Assembly (NCBI RefSeq): GCF_036373705.1
Contig: NC_089867.1
Span: forward strand, 17,845,666 to 17,909,665
DNA: 64,000 nt
Direction of reading: 5' to 3'
Source: Amia ocellicauda
Lineage: Eukaryota; Chordata; Actinopteri; Amiiformes; Amiidae
Shown here: positions 46,064 through 59,800 of the stretch, one piece after another
How the letters are laid out: every line of letters begins with the position of its first letter
Position numbering within the stretch: position 1 is the first letter of the stretch
The notes under the pieces: generated by a model
Told to the model about the DNA's origin: nothing
Databases searched by the model: none
The model's input: the letters and a program-made list of their open reading frames with translations, nothing else
Program-made: the position numbers and the translations under genes

Positions 46064-49000
46064 GATTATTAATAATAATATTATTATTAAAACTATTTAT
46101 TTAGCTTTACCAGTAAGCAGAATCGAAACGCGACAGTCAGAGGAGAAATGTCTCGTCTAGCAGATGTTAAATGCGCCACTATAAACGGGGCTGTGGTAAC
46201 TATAACTGAATCTGTACCATTTTACAGCACACGTGTTGCGTAATTACTATTACTTGTGTTATTGTTATGTGACCGTAAATAATGTGTATATGTATGTATG
46301 TATGTGAAAATATATATATCCCATAACATAACACATGTAATAGTAATCACACACCACTTGCGCTGTTATATGTTGCATTCTGCATATATTTACCATGACA
46401 GCCTGCATGCAGTTTTGCATATTTAATGATTAAATAAAGACTTGTTGTTTAAATGTCTTTGGTCTTATTTTGTAGCTTGATTGGATCAAAACAAGGCATA
46501 TCGAGGTATATATCGTGTATCACCCAAACTTCCAAAAATATTGAAATATTATTTTTAAGTCATATCACCCAGCCCTAGTGTGTGTGTGTGTGTGTGTGTG
46601 TTTGCATTTAATCAGTCGTGGCCTTTTAAATGCAGAAGTTTTGAATTTGGACAACAGATTAATATTATAAAATATATATATTGTATATAGATTTTAATAA
46701 TCCCTGGAGGGTCGTCTTTAAAGTTGTGTGAATTTGTCTGTAAATTATCGTATCCCTTTAGTAATGTACAATTGAAAGCCATGATGTCAGCAATGGTCAT
46801 TTTTGCTGGCCTTGCTTAGCAGAGCAGTCAGCTTTGTTCTCCACAGGCACATACAGTGTGATCCAGCTTAGTGTTGCAAAGTGTCTGCAGTGCGCAATTG
46901 GGGGGGAAATGCTTAACTCTCCAGCTGTCAATGCTTTTTAAACCACTTGGTCAAATAGATCCATGGTGTGGGTGAGAGATCACTAGCACAGTTTGTTTTT
47001 TCCTTACTTTTTAGCTGAAGGAAGCCAGCTGTTCATCAGAATTGTTAACTGGGTGTGCGTTTTTTAATTTTTTTAATACTCGGTTGTTTCTGCATTTCCA
47101 GCCGATGCCAACTGCGCAACACCTCTACATATCCCGTAGAGCAGTTGGTCTCCCTGATCGTGTACAGGGTGGAAATGCAGCTGGGATGTATTTTAAATTC
47201 GAATTGCATTGGCTTTTTTTTCTTCCCAGTTTCACTTGGCCAAGTCTGTTCCTTCTGAGCAAACCACATGCGGTGACAACATCATTAGTCATCCAGCAGT
47301 AAAATACAGAAATGATCCCCAGCGCGTGACCAAAATCTGCTTTGTCACCAGCTTTTGCACGACTGCAAGTGTACTTTAGCAGCCACTGGATGGCAGCAGA
47401 ATATCTTGTACACATGAGAGGCTGCTGAGAGGTGGCTGTGTTTGTGTTTGTAGCAGGGATCCCTCACGGCCTTCCGTCAGAACATTGTGCCCTCTGCACA
47501 GGAGCAGCGTGGTACACCGTGAGATTAATGGCACATGCAGTGACCGATTGTTTTTAGTACAAGTGTTCTGCATGCACGGATAGAGCCTCTCCAAAGGACC
47601 CGACTGCCCAGGCTCACCCTTTCTCCTTGCCCCACACTAGTGGAGTGAGCTGCCCATGAGCATGAGGACTGACTGCACACTCTCTTATCCCCTGGAGGAT
47701 TCTCCTTAAAATGCTTCTTTAGCTTAACACCTGTAGACCTCGCTGATCTTCTGTTCATCCTTAATTTAACTGGCTGCGATGTGGAATTTGTATTTAAAAA
47801 TATATATATCAATACCCTTATTATGTTGTGTATATGTAAAACATGGAATGTTAGTTTGTAAAACCATATATATCGGAAACAAATTGCCTGTTAAATGACA
47901 ATAATAATAACAATAATAATGTACCATATTCTTCTGATCCTGACGCCACTACTTCCTGTCTGTGTTCCAGGCCGCACTCAGTTCTACGACCAATACGGCG
48001 TCATTCGCGATGTCATTCAGAACCACCTGACAGAGATCCTCTCGCTGGTGGCCATGGTGCTTCCCAGAGACACAAGGAGGTCCAGCGAGGTCCTGAGGAA
48101 CAAGCTGGCCGTCTTTAGCTCCCTGCAGAGGCTGGACCGGGCCAGCGCCATCATCGCTCAGTACCGGGCCTACAGCTCCGAGGTGCGGGAGGAGCTCAAC
48201 AAGACCAAGGAACATATGAGCCTGACGCCCACGTTCGCTGGTAGGTGACGTGTAAAGTGAGCATGCTCACCCCCTAGGTTTGGAAAGGCAACTGCAAATT
48301 CAAAAAGGCACACATCCAGGCCTGCGTGGGTGGGGGGCACAATCCTGCAGGTTTGATAGGTCTTCCTGGAATCCTGAATCATCCTCTTGACAACTGGGAG
48401 AGCGTGGCTAAGTTGTTCCTGTTAAGGCAATAATGAGTTGAATTGGCATGTGGGGACATGGAAACCTGAAGACACCATGACCTTACCGGGCCAGAGCTGT
48501 GCAACTCTCCTTTGGATGCCTGCTTGGGTTTTGCTAGTAGTGCTGAAGTCAATCACACCTAGGCCTTGCCCAGAGGGTGTGCTGGGGTATGGTGTTTCTG
48601 TGGTTTCCTGTCCCTGTCTCCATTTATTTGTCATAGTGGGGAAAAGACTTGTGTTAATTTTGCTGGGGCATGCCTTGCACTTCCAGTCAATAATTCATAG
48701 CTGCAACAGTTGAGGCCACAATGCAGTATTCTATGTACTGTTTAATTTGGGAATTTAATGTTTTAAATAAGTTTGGAAATTCCTCGCTGGCTGCTCAACA
48801 GACTGCAGAGCAGACTCGGGACGAGCAGAGTGACTCAGTCTTTCACTGCATAATCTGAAGCCAGGCAGCCCCCGCAGTTACCAGTCCCGAGCCACGAAAA
48901 CAAAATAAAATAAACTAAATGCAATTTGTAAAATAAAAAAATAAAAATATAAATTCAAAAGCAGATTTACAAATCTCAGCTGCTTCAGAACTTACAAGAA

Positions 49001-51641
49001 GAGCTGTCCAGGTCTGTATGAGTCACTGTACCCTTGCCTGCCAGGCTGACGCAGACCCTATGTAGCTTCTCGCCTTGTGTGAGAGAGGCTTGGATCCGAC
49101 AGAGCTGCCTAATGCTTTAAAGGGGAAAGGGTTACAATAATAGTTTGTTTTGGTTGAGGTTATTTTTTTGTTTTTGTTTTTATTCTTCTGAGGAACAGAC
49201 TATTAAGATGTGTCAAGAGGGGGGTGGGGGGGGAATACTGTACTTTTTTTTTGGTGCACTTTGTTTTCATATGCTCCAGTCTAGTTTCTGCGTGGGTTCG
49301 GCTGCTGGTGGCTGTCTGAGGCCTGGTTTCACTGCACACAAAGGCTACTTTCATTATTAGCCAGCCCAAATGCCTTACTCTTTCTCACACTGCTGGGAAC
49401 TGAGTGCAAAGGGCTTCCAGATATTGACCATGTGTTTTTTTTATCATTTTTACTTTATGTATTTTAACACAATTGTGTTTACCCGCTCCTCTTGAGTGTT
49501 TTCCTTCTTTGATGCGTGTCCACAAAGGGACTGGTTTTGTAGCCATGTCAGCCCTGATTGTTAAAACCTCTTTATGGGACAGTACAATGGAAGTCCTTAT
49601 GGCTCCTGTATGTGATGTCCTTTAAAGCTAAGCCTTTTTGTGCAATTTTGAAAACTGCAACTTTTTTCCTGATACACACACTACCAATCTGTGCGATACA
49701 GCCTAGCCAGCTTTGAATGTTTACTCCCAGTTTTATAGGCTTTCAAGGGATAATGTGAGTCATCTACAGTTTTTTTCTGAGTGAGGTTGAACATCACTTC
49801 ATCCACTGATTTTCATAGATCTTGAGTCGTGAAACATTTGAAAATACAAGGGGCACAACTGGAAACAGCTTTGGAGGGTCAAGCAGATCCTGCAGTTCAC
49901 ACATCGCTGGTTTGAATCTGGGCTGTTTCATAGTCCGGTGCAAACGGGAATCGTCTAGGGACAGGGCTGCCAGAGAGCTGCCCGTGTTGGGTGGCATTGG
50001 AGTTGGGCAGGGTGTCCTTGGCTAGCTGTGTGTTGGTGACCTCTGTGGCTCATTGGGTGCCTGGGAGCCACCCCCATTACAAGATCCATTACTTGGCCCT
50101 GCAGTCCTCCAGCTTTACTGTATGGCTCACAGTGTGCCATGTTGCTTTACAGTTGCTAATCTGAAATGGAAAGGGTGTAATTAAAAATCATAAGTGCAGA
50201 GAAATATAAACATGTTTCTGAGTGACAAGAGTTTGTAAATTCAGCACACAAAAGGAAAGGGTAATAAGCATGGTTTCTCTCCCTATTCTGTGTTTCAGGG
50301 GTTGTGGTGCACCTTGATAGTCCCCAGTTCGAGGGCGTCCCTTTCATACTGACCTCAGGGAAGATGCTGGACGAGAGGGTGGGGTATGCCCGGGTGCTCT
50401 TCAAGAACCAGGTCTTCTGCGTTCAGAACATGGACAGCCTCCACTGCAAGCCGCGACAGATTGTCTTTTACTTCGGCCACGGCAGCCTTCAGTATCCTGC
50501 TATCTTGGTGAGCAAGAACCTATTCAAGCCGGCTGTGCTGGGCAGCGGCTGGAAGGAGGTCACCGAGTACAAGAACGTCAGCCTGTTCGGCCTGCTGCTG
50601 TCCGAATACCACGTCCAGACCCCCGTGGTGCAGCTAGAGGCCTACGATGTGCTGATCTCCAACATATTTCATGCCAAGAAGGACAGTTTCATCAGCACCG
50701 AGAACCTGCTGGCATCCTGGAGCTTTTGGACCCCCTTGCTAAACAGCTTGGCGCAGGAGTTCCCGCGGCTGTACCCTGGAGGCCAGGACAACCAGAACCT
50801 CCTGGACTTCCAGCTCCAGGGGCGGGAGGTCTCCTTCGTCAATGAGGCCGTGGTGATTTCTGATGGTCACGGGGGCACTTCCCCTAACAGCTTCCAGGTC
50901 ACGCAGGGGAAATACAGGACCTGGGACATGGTATCAGCCTGGGCTGAGGAGTTGGTCCAGAGGCTGGCCTCCGACCTGCAGGTGGTGGCCCAGGCAGCTG
51001 TTGAAGAAAGCGGTCAGTTCCACCTGGCGCTCTCAGGGGGGTCCAGCCCCTTGGCTCTGTTCCAGCGGCTGGTGTTGCACCACTACTCCTTTCCCTGGGA
51101 CCGGACACATATCTGGATGGTGGACGAGCGCTGCGTGCCGCTGACAGAGCCGGGCTCCAACTTCAGGAACGTGCATGACCACCTCCTCCGCCATCTCCGC
51201 CTGCCATACTTCAACATCCACCCCATGCCTGTGCTCCTCAACCAGCGGCTGTGCGTGGAGGAGGACGGTGGCCCCCAGGTCTATGAGAAGGAGATCGCCC
51301 GCATCATCAACGGATCACGGTTTGACTTCGTGCTGCTGGGCGTCGGCTATGACGGCCACACAGCCTCTCTCTTCCAAGATACCAGGCCTGAGGTCCTGCA
51401 GGACAAGCTGGTGGCCCTGACAGAAAGCCCATTCAAACCCCACCAAAGAATGAGCCTCACCTTTTCTGCCATCAACAGGGCCAAGAACATAGGCGTGCTG
51501 GTGACCGGCAAAGGGAAGCACGAGATGATAAGCCAGCTCAGCAGGATGAAGGACTACTCTAAGAAGTGGCCCATAACTGGTGTCAATCCTGACAAGGGCA
51601 ATCTAGTGTGGTACATTGATTATGAGGCTCTCCTGGGGTAG
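43790..51641 (+). CDS. H6PD: Hexose-6-phosphate dehydrogenase / 6-phosphogluconolactonase (ER)
   Basis: Coding exons 43,790-44,449 (exon from 43,767), 44,677-44,794, 47,971-48,240 and 50,299-51,641 join in frame into 2,391 nt, 796 aa (human about 790). It makes NADPH in the ER lumen from glucose-6-phosphate, supporting 11beta-HSD1, and hydrolyses the lactone formed. Residues 1-24 form a signal peptide (VVSGLLLLGALC). The dehydrogenase half has the nucleotide motif VGGTGDLAKK (42-51), the substrate motif DHYLGKQ (214-220, ending exactly at a splice junction) and NHLTE with His278, equivalent to the catalytic His of G6PD. The lactonase half (about 570-796) has SGGSSP (595-600), DERCVP (625-630) and GYDGHTASLF (Asp701-His703). 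It ends WYIDYEALLG. The first ATG after the acceptor opens the signal peptide. No lesions seen. Confidence 0.97.
45565..46577. mobile_element. Non-autonomous hAT element in an H6PD intron
   Basis: Ends TAGGGCTGTGCGATATGACG and ...ATATCACCCAGCCCTA, flanked by exact 8-bp gtgtgtgt (45,557-45,564 and 46,578-46,585). Because the target is a GT microsatellite, the duplication is not independent proof. 1,013 bp with an (ATT)n run at 46,024-46,062 and no transposase. It lies in the intron between 44,794 and 47,971, away from splice sites. Confidence 0.75.
46603..47970. other. Rest of the H6PD intron before exon 47,971
   Basis: No repeat family or alternative exon recognised. The acceptor is 'cttcctgtctgtgttccag' ending at 47,970. 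Confidence 0.4.
48241..50298. other. H6PD intron before the last exon
   Basis: Donor G|gtaggt at 48,241, acceptor 'ctgtgtttcag' ending at 50,298. 49,215-49,235 is G-rich. No repeat family recognised. Confidence 0.5.
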
Positions 51642-53260
51642 TCCACATGTATGCACTATACATTTAATGGTTTCATTGGTAAATTAAATTGGTAATTGTG
51701 TTGTTTTTTTCCTATCTTCCCATAAATATCTGGACCTTTAATTTTGGTTTTGTTCTACCCTGTAATCACAGATTGTAAAGTTGCATAGTGCTGGTGATTT
51801 ACTAAAGTGCTATCAATATCTCACATTTCTAAAACCTTCTATAGAAGTATCATTATATTTCTCTTTTTTTCTTTTTGTGGGGGAGAGGGAGGGGATTTCA
51901 AATTATATTTACAACAACTTGAATGTATTGAATATACATTTATTTCAATTCCAGTTCCTACCAATGCGTGGACCACTACCATTAATGAACTTGAGAACCA
52001 TGCTTTCTGGCTGACAGTCCCACCAGAATGACTTTGACTTTTAAAGCGCTAAACTATATTTATGTCCGTATCCACCTAGCAAATACCGCCAGATCCCCAA
52101 CCTTTCTGTTTCAGGGTATAGGGAATTCCTTGCATTACTTTTTAAGTAGCATAGGTCCAATTTATGTAACAAATACATTCATTGTTATAGGCTACTCTTA
52201 CATCTAGACACTCATGTTAAAGAGGGTGCTTTTCTGGACCACGTGTGTGCCTTGTTCTCATTCACTGTTTTTCTAATTTTCATTTTGTCCTACTTGACTT
52301 GATAGACCAAAGGGGCAGATTGTTTACTGTAAAGTTCTACAGGGTGAGAGACAACTAGGAATTTCCCTTCTTTCTGTGTAGTTTCTTCTTTTCTTTCAGA
52401 GCTGATGTTTTCTTTTTTATTGTATGGGTGTGTGTTTTTAGTTTAGTTTAGTTTAGTTTTCTTTTGTTTTGTTGTGTAGGAATTGAAAAGGCATCATGTG
52501 ATAGTAACTAGGAAAGACTATCGATATCGTTGATCAACTGCAGCCAGTGCTCAGGGATTCTAATGCAGCTGCATCAAGTGTCTCTGAATAATTACCACAG
52601 TGATGCACACTCCTGGCCCTGGAGAGCCACGGCCCTGCAAGAACCTTAAAATCCTCATCTGAAGACCTGGAAAAAGTGGTAATCTAGCCTTATTCAGTTA
52701 CTAATTGATGATGTTAATTAGTTAAGAGCTCAGGTGGAATGACAACCAGAAGACATTGTTGCTCTGCAGGGCAAGGGGTGTTGCATCGCTTAGAGACAAA
52801 AGTGCCTTTTTAGGTTTAAGAATATATTTACAAATACAGAAATACTAAGTCCGCCTATGCTTTTCTTGAATGTATGAGTTCTGTATGAATTTGTGGGAAT
52901 ATAAGCCTCAGGTTATTAAAATGTGAAGGGGAAGCCCTGTACTACCTCCAAGTTAAAGCATAATTTTCTCTGGGTTTGCAAATTAAAACTACACAACTCA
53001 TTTCTGTAAATCTGCTGAGAAGTAGAACTGCAAACCTGTGGTTTGACTTGGCCAAATAAAACCTTGTTTTTTCTCTGTCACAGTTTGGACTTCCTAGACA
53101 TTTTCTTTGCTTTTAAAATACAAAATCTGAATCGGCTGCTTTTCTTTGCCCTGCTGTCACTTTCTAGTTTTACAGTGCTTTGCTTTTTTCTTCCTTTGTT
53201 TTGGTAACAATTGCCTTCTTTTGCAGGAGTTGCTGTTAATAAAAATGACTAGAATTGGCC
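51642..53260 (+). terminator. H6PD: H6PD 3' untranslated region with two polyadenylation signals
   Basis: AATAAA at 53,055-53,060 and at 53,238-53,243 are the canonical signals noticed downstream of the stop on this strand. A 3' end of about 1.4-1.6 kb is inferred. The stretch has no other gene. 52,436-52,458 has three 'gttta' repeats. Confidence 0.45.
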
Positions 53261-54719
53261 ACTGCTAGAAGCAGTCAGTTTAAAAAGGTGACTTTTGTGA
53301 TGTCCTGGACGTAAATGTTAGTATTATTTTCAATATTTAGCTATTCAAAATTAATAATTTAAACATTATTTTTTTAATGTGATGCATAACGTCAGGATAC
53401 AGTATATACAATCCACGCAGTAGGATATCAACACAGATCCCCTCTTAAAACTGCACTAAAACACTACAGTACTACACTACACTACAATATATAACACTGA
53501 TAATTCCTTCTATAGTTGATCATACAGTGGAAACGGCCCCTGAGACAAAGCAAGACATTTTATAGCCTCTTTATTTTGCAAATACAAGCCCAGAAGGAAA
53601 AGACAAAAGTAAAGACAGACAGAAAGTGTCCAACGGGAATAAAAAATTATTGCGGGGCTAAACCATGTCATAGGGGATAAATCGTGTCAGTGGGGTTTGT
53701 CATCGTGTGTGAATGTTCCAGCTTCCACTTTACTAATGGGCACTTTCAAGAGCACCTTGCCTGAATGCGTAGGGTGAGGACAGGGCATTGTGTTACTGTC
53801 GCTTTCCTGTCTTGTTAGTTGTGCTGTAGTCTGTTGCAATAGGTCAGTGCTGTAGCAGAAGATGGAGTAGTGGGTAAGCATTACTTTGTAGAGAAGTGTT
53901 ACTTTATATACAGAGGTACTGTGTATGGCTGTTGTGCCCTTATATTTTAAAGACATTGGCGATCATTCCCTGTTTTGTTGCAGTTTGACATCGGTTGAAA
54001 CTGTGCTGGTTGTGATATAGAGAAAATGGGGACAAGGAATAGAGTTAACACCATAAAGACTCTAACCAGGACTACACCAACCCAGTGCAATAATTCACAG
54101 AGTAAAATTCACCGGATGCATTTAATTGTTCAGTGAAGGTAGAACCGAACAGAAAACTGAAAAATACATTCTGATCCTGATCCTGTAATGTACTGCAATT
54201 GCAACAGTTTTGTGTTACAGTTTTCAACGCGAAGAAAAGGCTCTTCAGGTTCTGTAATTGACAGAGACCGTCAAAAAGAATTTGCATCTGGCTGGCGGGT
54301 GTTCCAAATTATCCTGTTTCATTACACATTTGCCTTTTAAAGTTCAGCTTTACCGTCAATTACAATAATTGTTAAGTGACTTGACATTTCTAAAGCCAGC
54401 AGACCATCTGTGGTGCAGAACACGCCAAGTATGACTTATTTCCAATTCCTTCTGTTTACATCCTCTTCCCACCAGCAGTCCTCTTTTGAGATTACCTTCT
54501 TCTAAGTTCAAGACTTCCATTGGCCCCTAATAAGAAAAAAGTAGCAGTCAGTAAGAATTGTAAGTACAATTTAACAGAGAAATCGCAGTGTTGGTATGAC
54601 TTGTTTCTCAGTGTTTTTCCCTCTTCATTTTGGTTGGGTTCATTTTCTCCACAGTCGTTGTTATTGTTCTCCATGCTGTAGCTCTGTAACTGGGGGAAAA
54701 AATGTCAGGACCTGCATAT
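53261..54719. other. Intergenic, nothing recognised
   Basis: No gene, RNA or repeat family recognised between H6PD and the LINE remnant. Confidence 0.3.
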
Positions 54720-55140
54720 ATCATCATCATCTTCATTAGCCTGTATTGATCCCCAAGCTGTTTCCACTTGCTTCGATCCATAGCTTTTTCTTGCAACGTT
54801 TATGATTCCATCTTCCGATGTATTATGTGGTCTTCTTCTAGGTCTTTTTTCATCTCTTGGTATCCATTAAATAGCTTCCTTTGTTCATATTTGTTCACGG
54901 GGTGTCTATCCCATTGCCCTTTTAACATTTTCCTTTGTTCTTGGATTCATTCTTTTTTTTATCTCTTGTTCTTCCAAGCATACATCTCTCCATGCTTCTC
55001 TGTGTCTCTTCCGCAGTTTCTGTAACATATTTGCATTTAGTGACCAGGTTTCTGAGCTATAAGTGAGCACTGGTAGTTTGCATTGGATTGAATACTTTTT
55101 CTTCAGGCAAATGGGTAGACTTCCTTTCAAGTGTGTTTTA
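54720..55140 (-). mobile_element. Non-LTR retrotransposon remnant, RT C-terminal region
   Basis: On the - strand: SIQCKLPVLTYSSETWSLNA, then MLQKLRKRHREAWRDV, EIKKRMNPRTKENVKRAMGW, and after frameshifts KAMDRSKWKQLGDQY. This is the block after the polymerase domain of LINEs ('QCVLPVLTYGSETW ... DRSKWR-LGEAY'). It belongs to a different clade from the L2-like family in the left part. The (ATC)n at 54,720-54,735 is the probable 3' tail. The upstream RT is missing. Confidence 0.75.
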
Positions 55141-56847
55141 AATGTAGTCTATCCCATTAAAGTGTGTATATGTACTTTTAAATATATTTTTTAACAATTG
55201 CTTTCTTGTCCTGTGGTATTTTTGTGATGCCTGGTGCCAGTATAATTAATGACTCACAGAGTGGGTAGAGTCCATCTTAACCCCAGTGAGCAACAAATGT
55301 TAGTGGAGCCCAGATTAGAGTAGGACCAATTACCACATATTAACAACTCACAGGGAAGACTAAACAGAAACCTGTTATGTTTTTGGCACTTTGGACTAAC
55401 TATCCGCCCCTTCCTGGTTAGTCATATTTCGATAGCTAGAGTCAATACTGTCTGAATCTGCCCCTCTGGTGCTTATAGTTCTGCTGCGCTACATGGAAAA
55501 GCCACGATGATTTAATTCACTTGGCAGGTGTGGAAAATGAGGACAGTAATCTAATTCAATCTTGCAATTTGGTTTAATCTTAACTTGAGGGTAGTGTGCT
55601 CACAATAAGTGTAGAATGTATGAAACTTTCAGTTTCTCCCACAAGTGAAGTGAAACTTTAATTAACTGGCAAAGACTTAACAACAATTGCATGTCATTCA
55701 AGTCATTCAACAATTTTTTATTTATTTTTTGGTTGTTCATCTCTTACAGATTGAGGAAAATGACTGTAAAGGGCAAATAAAGTCCTGTTTGTAAGGCCTT
55801 CAAGCAAAATGCTGAATTCACTCCAAAGTGTGTCATTTTGCAGTGTGTCAGTGCTTATGCCTGTACTCAGGGTTTACAGACATAATTTGTGGTGTTTATA
55901 CAACTGGTTTCAACAGGGAACTGTAGTACCTTGATTAAGTCAAACCCACGTTGGTCACAAGCTGCAGACTTGTTGCTGGATGGCAGCAAAAAAATCATGT
56001 ACATTTGACCTGTTTTAAACACTGAAAATGAACACAATTTATACAGTGTCCACACAATGACTCGTACAGCTGGTACATCCCTGTGATAATAACATTAGAT
56101 ACTCTACATATTGTGCAATCAACCAGTCTTTCCACAACAGGTTTGCAGCTGTGCTCTGTACGTTAGTCTTCCGCTGGAGTGTTGGCTTCAGGCCCTGAGC
56201 GATGCACAAAGCAAAACAACTACATTGTAATTGTATTATCTGTGTGGCTTGGTGCTCTTTGTTGTTGTAGTATGTGGTTTATGCTCTGTATTTCAAGGCT
56301 GCTATGGGAACCCCATACTGTATAACTTACCACATTACATGTGTGCTGTGTGCTGCAGATAGTTAAATCAATTTTCATTTTTTTTATGCAGCAGTGGTGA
56401 GTTTACGACATTGCATTTCAATTATATGTAATTGTCTTACTAACCATACGTAGCTTAGGCTAAACCAATTGAAGAATTTATAATTGCAAAACAACAAAAA
56501 CATCAACAATAATAAGGTGTTCGTTTTAAAATGCCACAGTACAAACTATACCTTAAACAAATCGGCCTCGTCACAATTTTATAAGCAGACCGCAGCAGCT
56601 CATGAACTCATCCAGTTTTTACTCATCTAGTGCTAGGTGCCAAACTTTGCTTTGACTCATCCCGGCGATGGCGGTATGGTTTGCCAGCTCACTATGTTCT
56701 CACACGAGACACTCTGCCACACTGAGCACTGGGTGACCTCAGGCTTTTGAGTAATGTGTCAGGCAGTGCAAAGCTGACACGGGGGCATTGAAGTTTACAG
56801 CGGGAGCATGAAAGGGGCCAACCTTGAGCAAGAATAAGTGTCCTTTT

Positions 56848-56881
<34 letters not shown>

Positions 56882-59800
56882 ACTACATGGCTACAGGAAG
56901 CCCCACCTAAGAACTTGCAAAAAACGCAAGTAGAAGTTTGGTGTGTCACAAATGCGCAAACACATCCTTTCACCTTGCAAAGGGACTGAGCTGTGCACTT
57001 CAAGGTGCTCGGAGTGAGGCAGTCAGTGTGAGACTTCAGAAGGTTAATACTTTTTTTATATTATGTACACAAACACACCCATATATACCAAGATTACAGA
57101 TAAATTAATAGATATCCATGTATGGAAAGAGCACCTGCTGAATCTGGAACCAAACCAAATACTGGGAAAAGATAAAAGCTACTAAGATGCCTAGGTTTGC
57201 ACTTTGTTTTTAATGTAACTAAGGACTTTGATGTTCCTGCACTTATTTGGTGTCTGGAGACAGGTTTGGCTACACTGCTGGAGAAAATAATTAAATCTAC
57301 ACAAAATCAGGGCTATTCAGCATCATCAGATGAAAAACTATCCCAAGGTTTTATAAATCATGTGGACGTGGATGGGTGCCTTGCAGGTGTGAGTGTGTGT
57401 GCGTCTATGTGTTATGTGTGCCTGTGTCTGTGAGTGTGCATTAATGGACTCGAGTGTGCCTGCAACCATCAATACTGCATTGCATTTCTCTGCATGCTAT
57501 ATGCCATTGGTATGTTTTGCTCATTTGATGTCCCCATGTTTCTTCAGAAGAGCTCCAGGTGTATGGTGCTGCTGTGTGTTGGAGCAGAGGGGAGAGGTGG
57601 CATGTCGTCGCCTAGCTCAGAGCTTGTAAGTGCAGTGGAGGAACTTCTGCATCCTGCTGCATTCGCCCTGCACTCTGACGCCCGGCTTCTGTGCTGCAGG
57701 GGACGATCAGGTATCATGTAGCATTGCAGTATTGTGGAGCCAGCACTGCAGACAACAGAATCCCGGCATCTTCGTCACACTGCTGCAGAGATTTTTTGAA
57801 GGCTGGAACAGGCAAGCACCCCTGCCCCACTCCACTTCCTCACTCTGTGTTCAGACGTGACTGCACAGTTTCTATGGAAAAATGTAAACCAAGACCCATA
57901 AAAAAAAAAAAGATTCAGACGGGAAACAATTACAGGTAGAGACAAACCAAAATAGTGGGAGTGTTTGACAAGACGACAGAAAGAGGGGACCATTACAGAC
58001 ATTCAGAGGAGTATTGGGGCTTGTTTATCAGCACCATTGTAAAAGAAATTGGGAAAAGATACAGGGAGTGGCAGCACAGTCCAATTGGTGTACTGTAATA
58101 AAAAGGGAAGTCTGTCACAAGTTAGTTATTCTATGCTTAAACAGTAGCTACTATTTCACAACTCTTATTATTAGGTACAAAGATATCTGCACTGTGTTCA
58201 ATTAACCAAGTAGTTTATGACTCAACTGTAATAATTCAAACCCTTTGAACTCCCATGAATGCATCCATTGCAAAGTTCAGTGTTCAGCTTCCTTTAACAA
58301 CAGAGGAAATGTCTGAGCCCTGAGAACTTCAACCACAACGAGGACTTAACAAACACTGTGCAACCAAATGTACTGGCAAAAGCCTGCTTTGTTCAGGATT
58401 TGTAGTCAAGCAATATGCAAATGCTAGGTTTTGCAAATTGCACCATAACCACCAGTACATATTATGAGATTTTTTAACATGTTCAGTGTACTGATTTTTA
58501 AATTGTGTCATCAGGACTGATCGTCATGATGATACATTTTTGCCAGTGCTACAGGGAACATAGGATATAAACAAATGTAATTTCCCCCTGGATGGGATAA
58601 AGCACCGCTGGAGTGAACAGTATTTCAGTGTATGCATCTTAAATTACACAGATTCTCAGAGAACAGCAACAATAGCAGTATGCATAAATTAGTGAAGATT
58701 AAATTGTAGCTTTCTGTAACTAATACATTCCATTAAGATTCTATTTTTCTCCCAACTGGAAAACCAGGATTTTGACTTGATGAATGTTTAATCAGAAGGG
58801 ATGGTTTCTTTGTTTGCTGTCCTGGTTAATGTATGAAAATGGCATTACTGTTAATCATCAGAATATGCATAGAGACTGATGCTCTCATTTTAATGGCTTT
58901 GGAAAAACTATCCAGAAGGCTGTTAAATGAATATCAAAACATCTAATTGAACAATATTAAGGCCTTTGCTGAGATGGAATCATTAAAAACAAGGTCTGCT
59001 CTTCAGCACCTCTATGTACCTAGACATATTTTAATTCCCATTTGAATGAGTCCTGTGACCCAAAAAAGATTTATGTTTAATCCTGTACTAATGCAAATTA
59101 TTTCTGCTTTGTGGCTTTTGCATTGCATACACATGCCTGGATACTGAAAGCAGACAACACAAGAAAACATTTTCACAGAGAGATATCCAGGTATTGGGAT
59201 ATGTGTTGGGCTCCTGCTGTGAAGGCGAAATAATATTACTGTCACAAATATCCCTGCACAGCTCCTGCTGAAGTTTGGTATGTGATGCACTTATCTGCCA
59301 AAAGATGGAGCTTTTTCTCTGCTTTTAATCCCCCTCCTCTTTAAAGTAATTTGAAAACCACACCTGACATAAAATTGCTTGCATTGATTGACCAGCAACT
59401 GCATTTAAGGGGAATACATTACTGTTTTATTTTAAGACGGATCCGTGTTGTTGTGAGGTAAGTGCATGTAGGCCTGTATTGTTGTGGAACATATATTTCA
59501 AATATCAATTTAAGTAGGAAAATATAGAGATATTGAAAAAAGAGTTACGAGAAAGCAACACCAAATTAATCTGAAATGTGTCAGGTAATCAAACAAATAA
59601 ATACATAAATTAACAAATGATGGCCACATGCAACTCACCTGTGGCATTAACCAATGTCACACAAATCATTGCAGACATCGGCCATACATACCATAACTCT
59701 ATAGCTTGACTCTTAATCTCTTGCAGGGTTACACAGTGGGTCTTTAAACCTGAAACTCCTCGAGAGCATTTCTGCTTAACTGACATTAATCCTTCACACT

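Noticed and set aside
59340..59460. Possible exon ending TGAG|gtaagt near 59,457
   Set aside because: Perfect donor word but no coding frame, no matching acceptor or partner exon; expected by chance in 64 kb.
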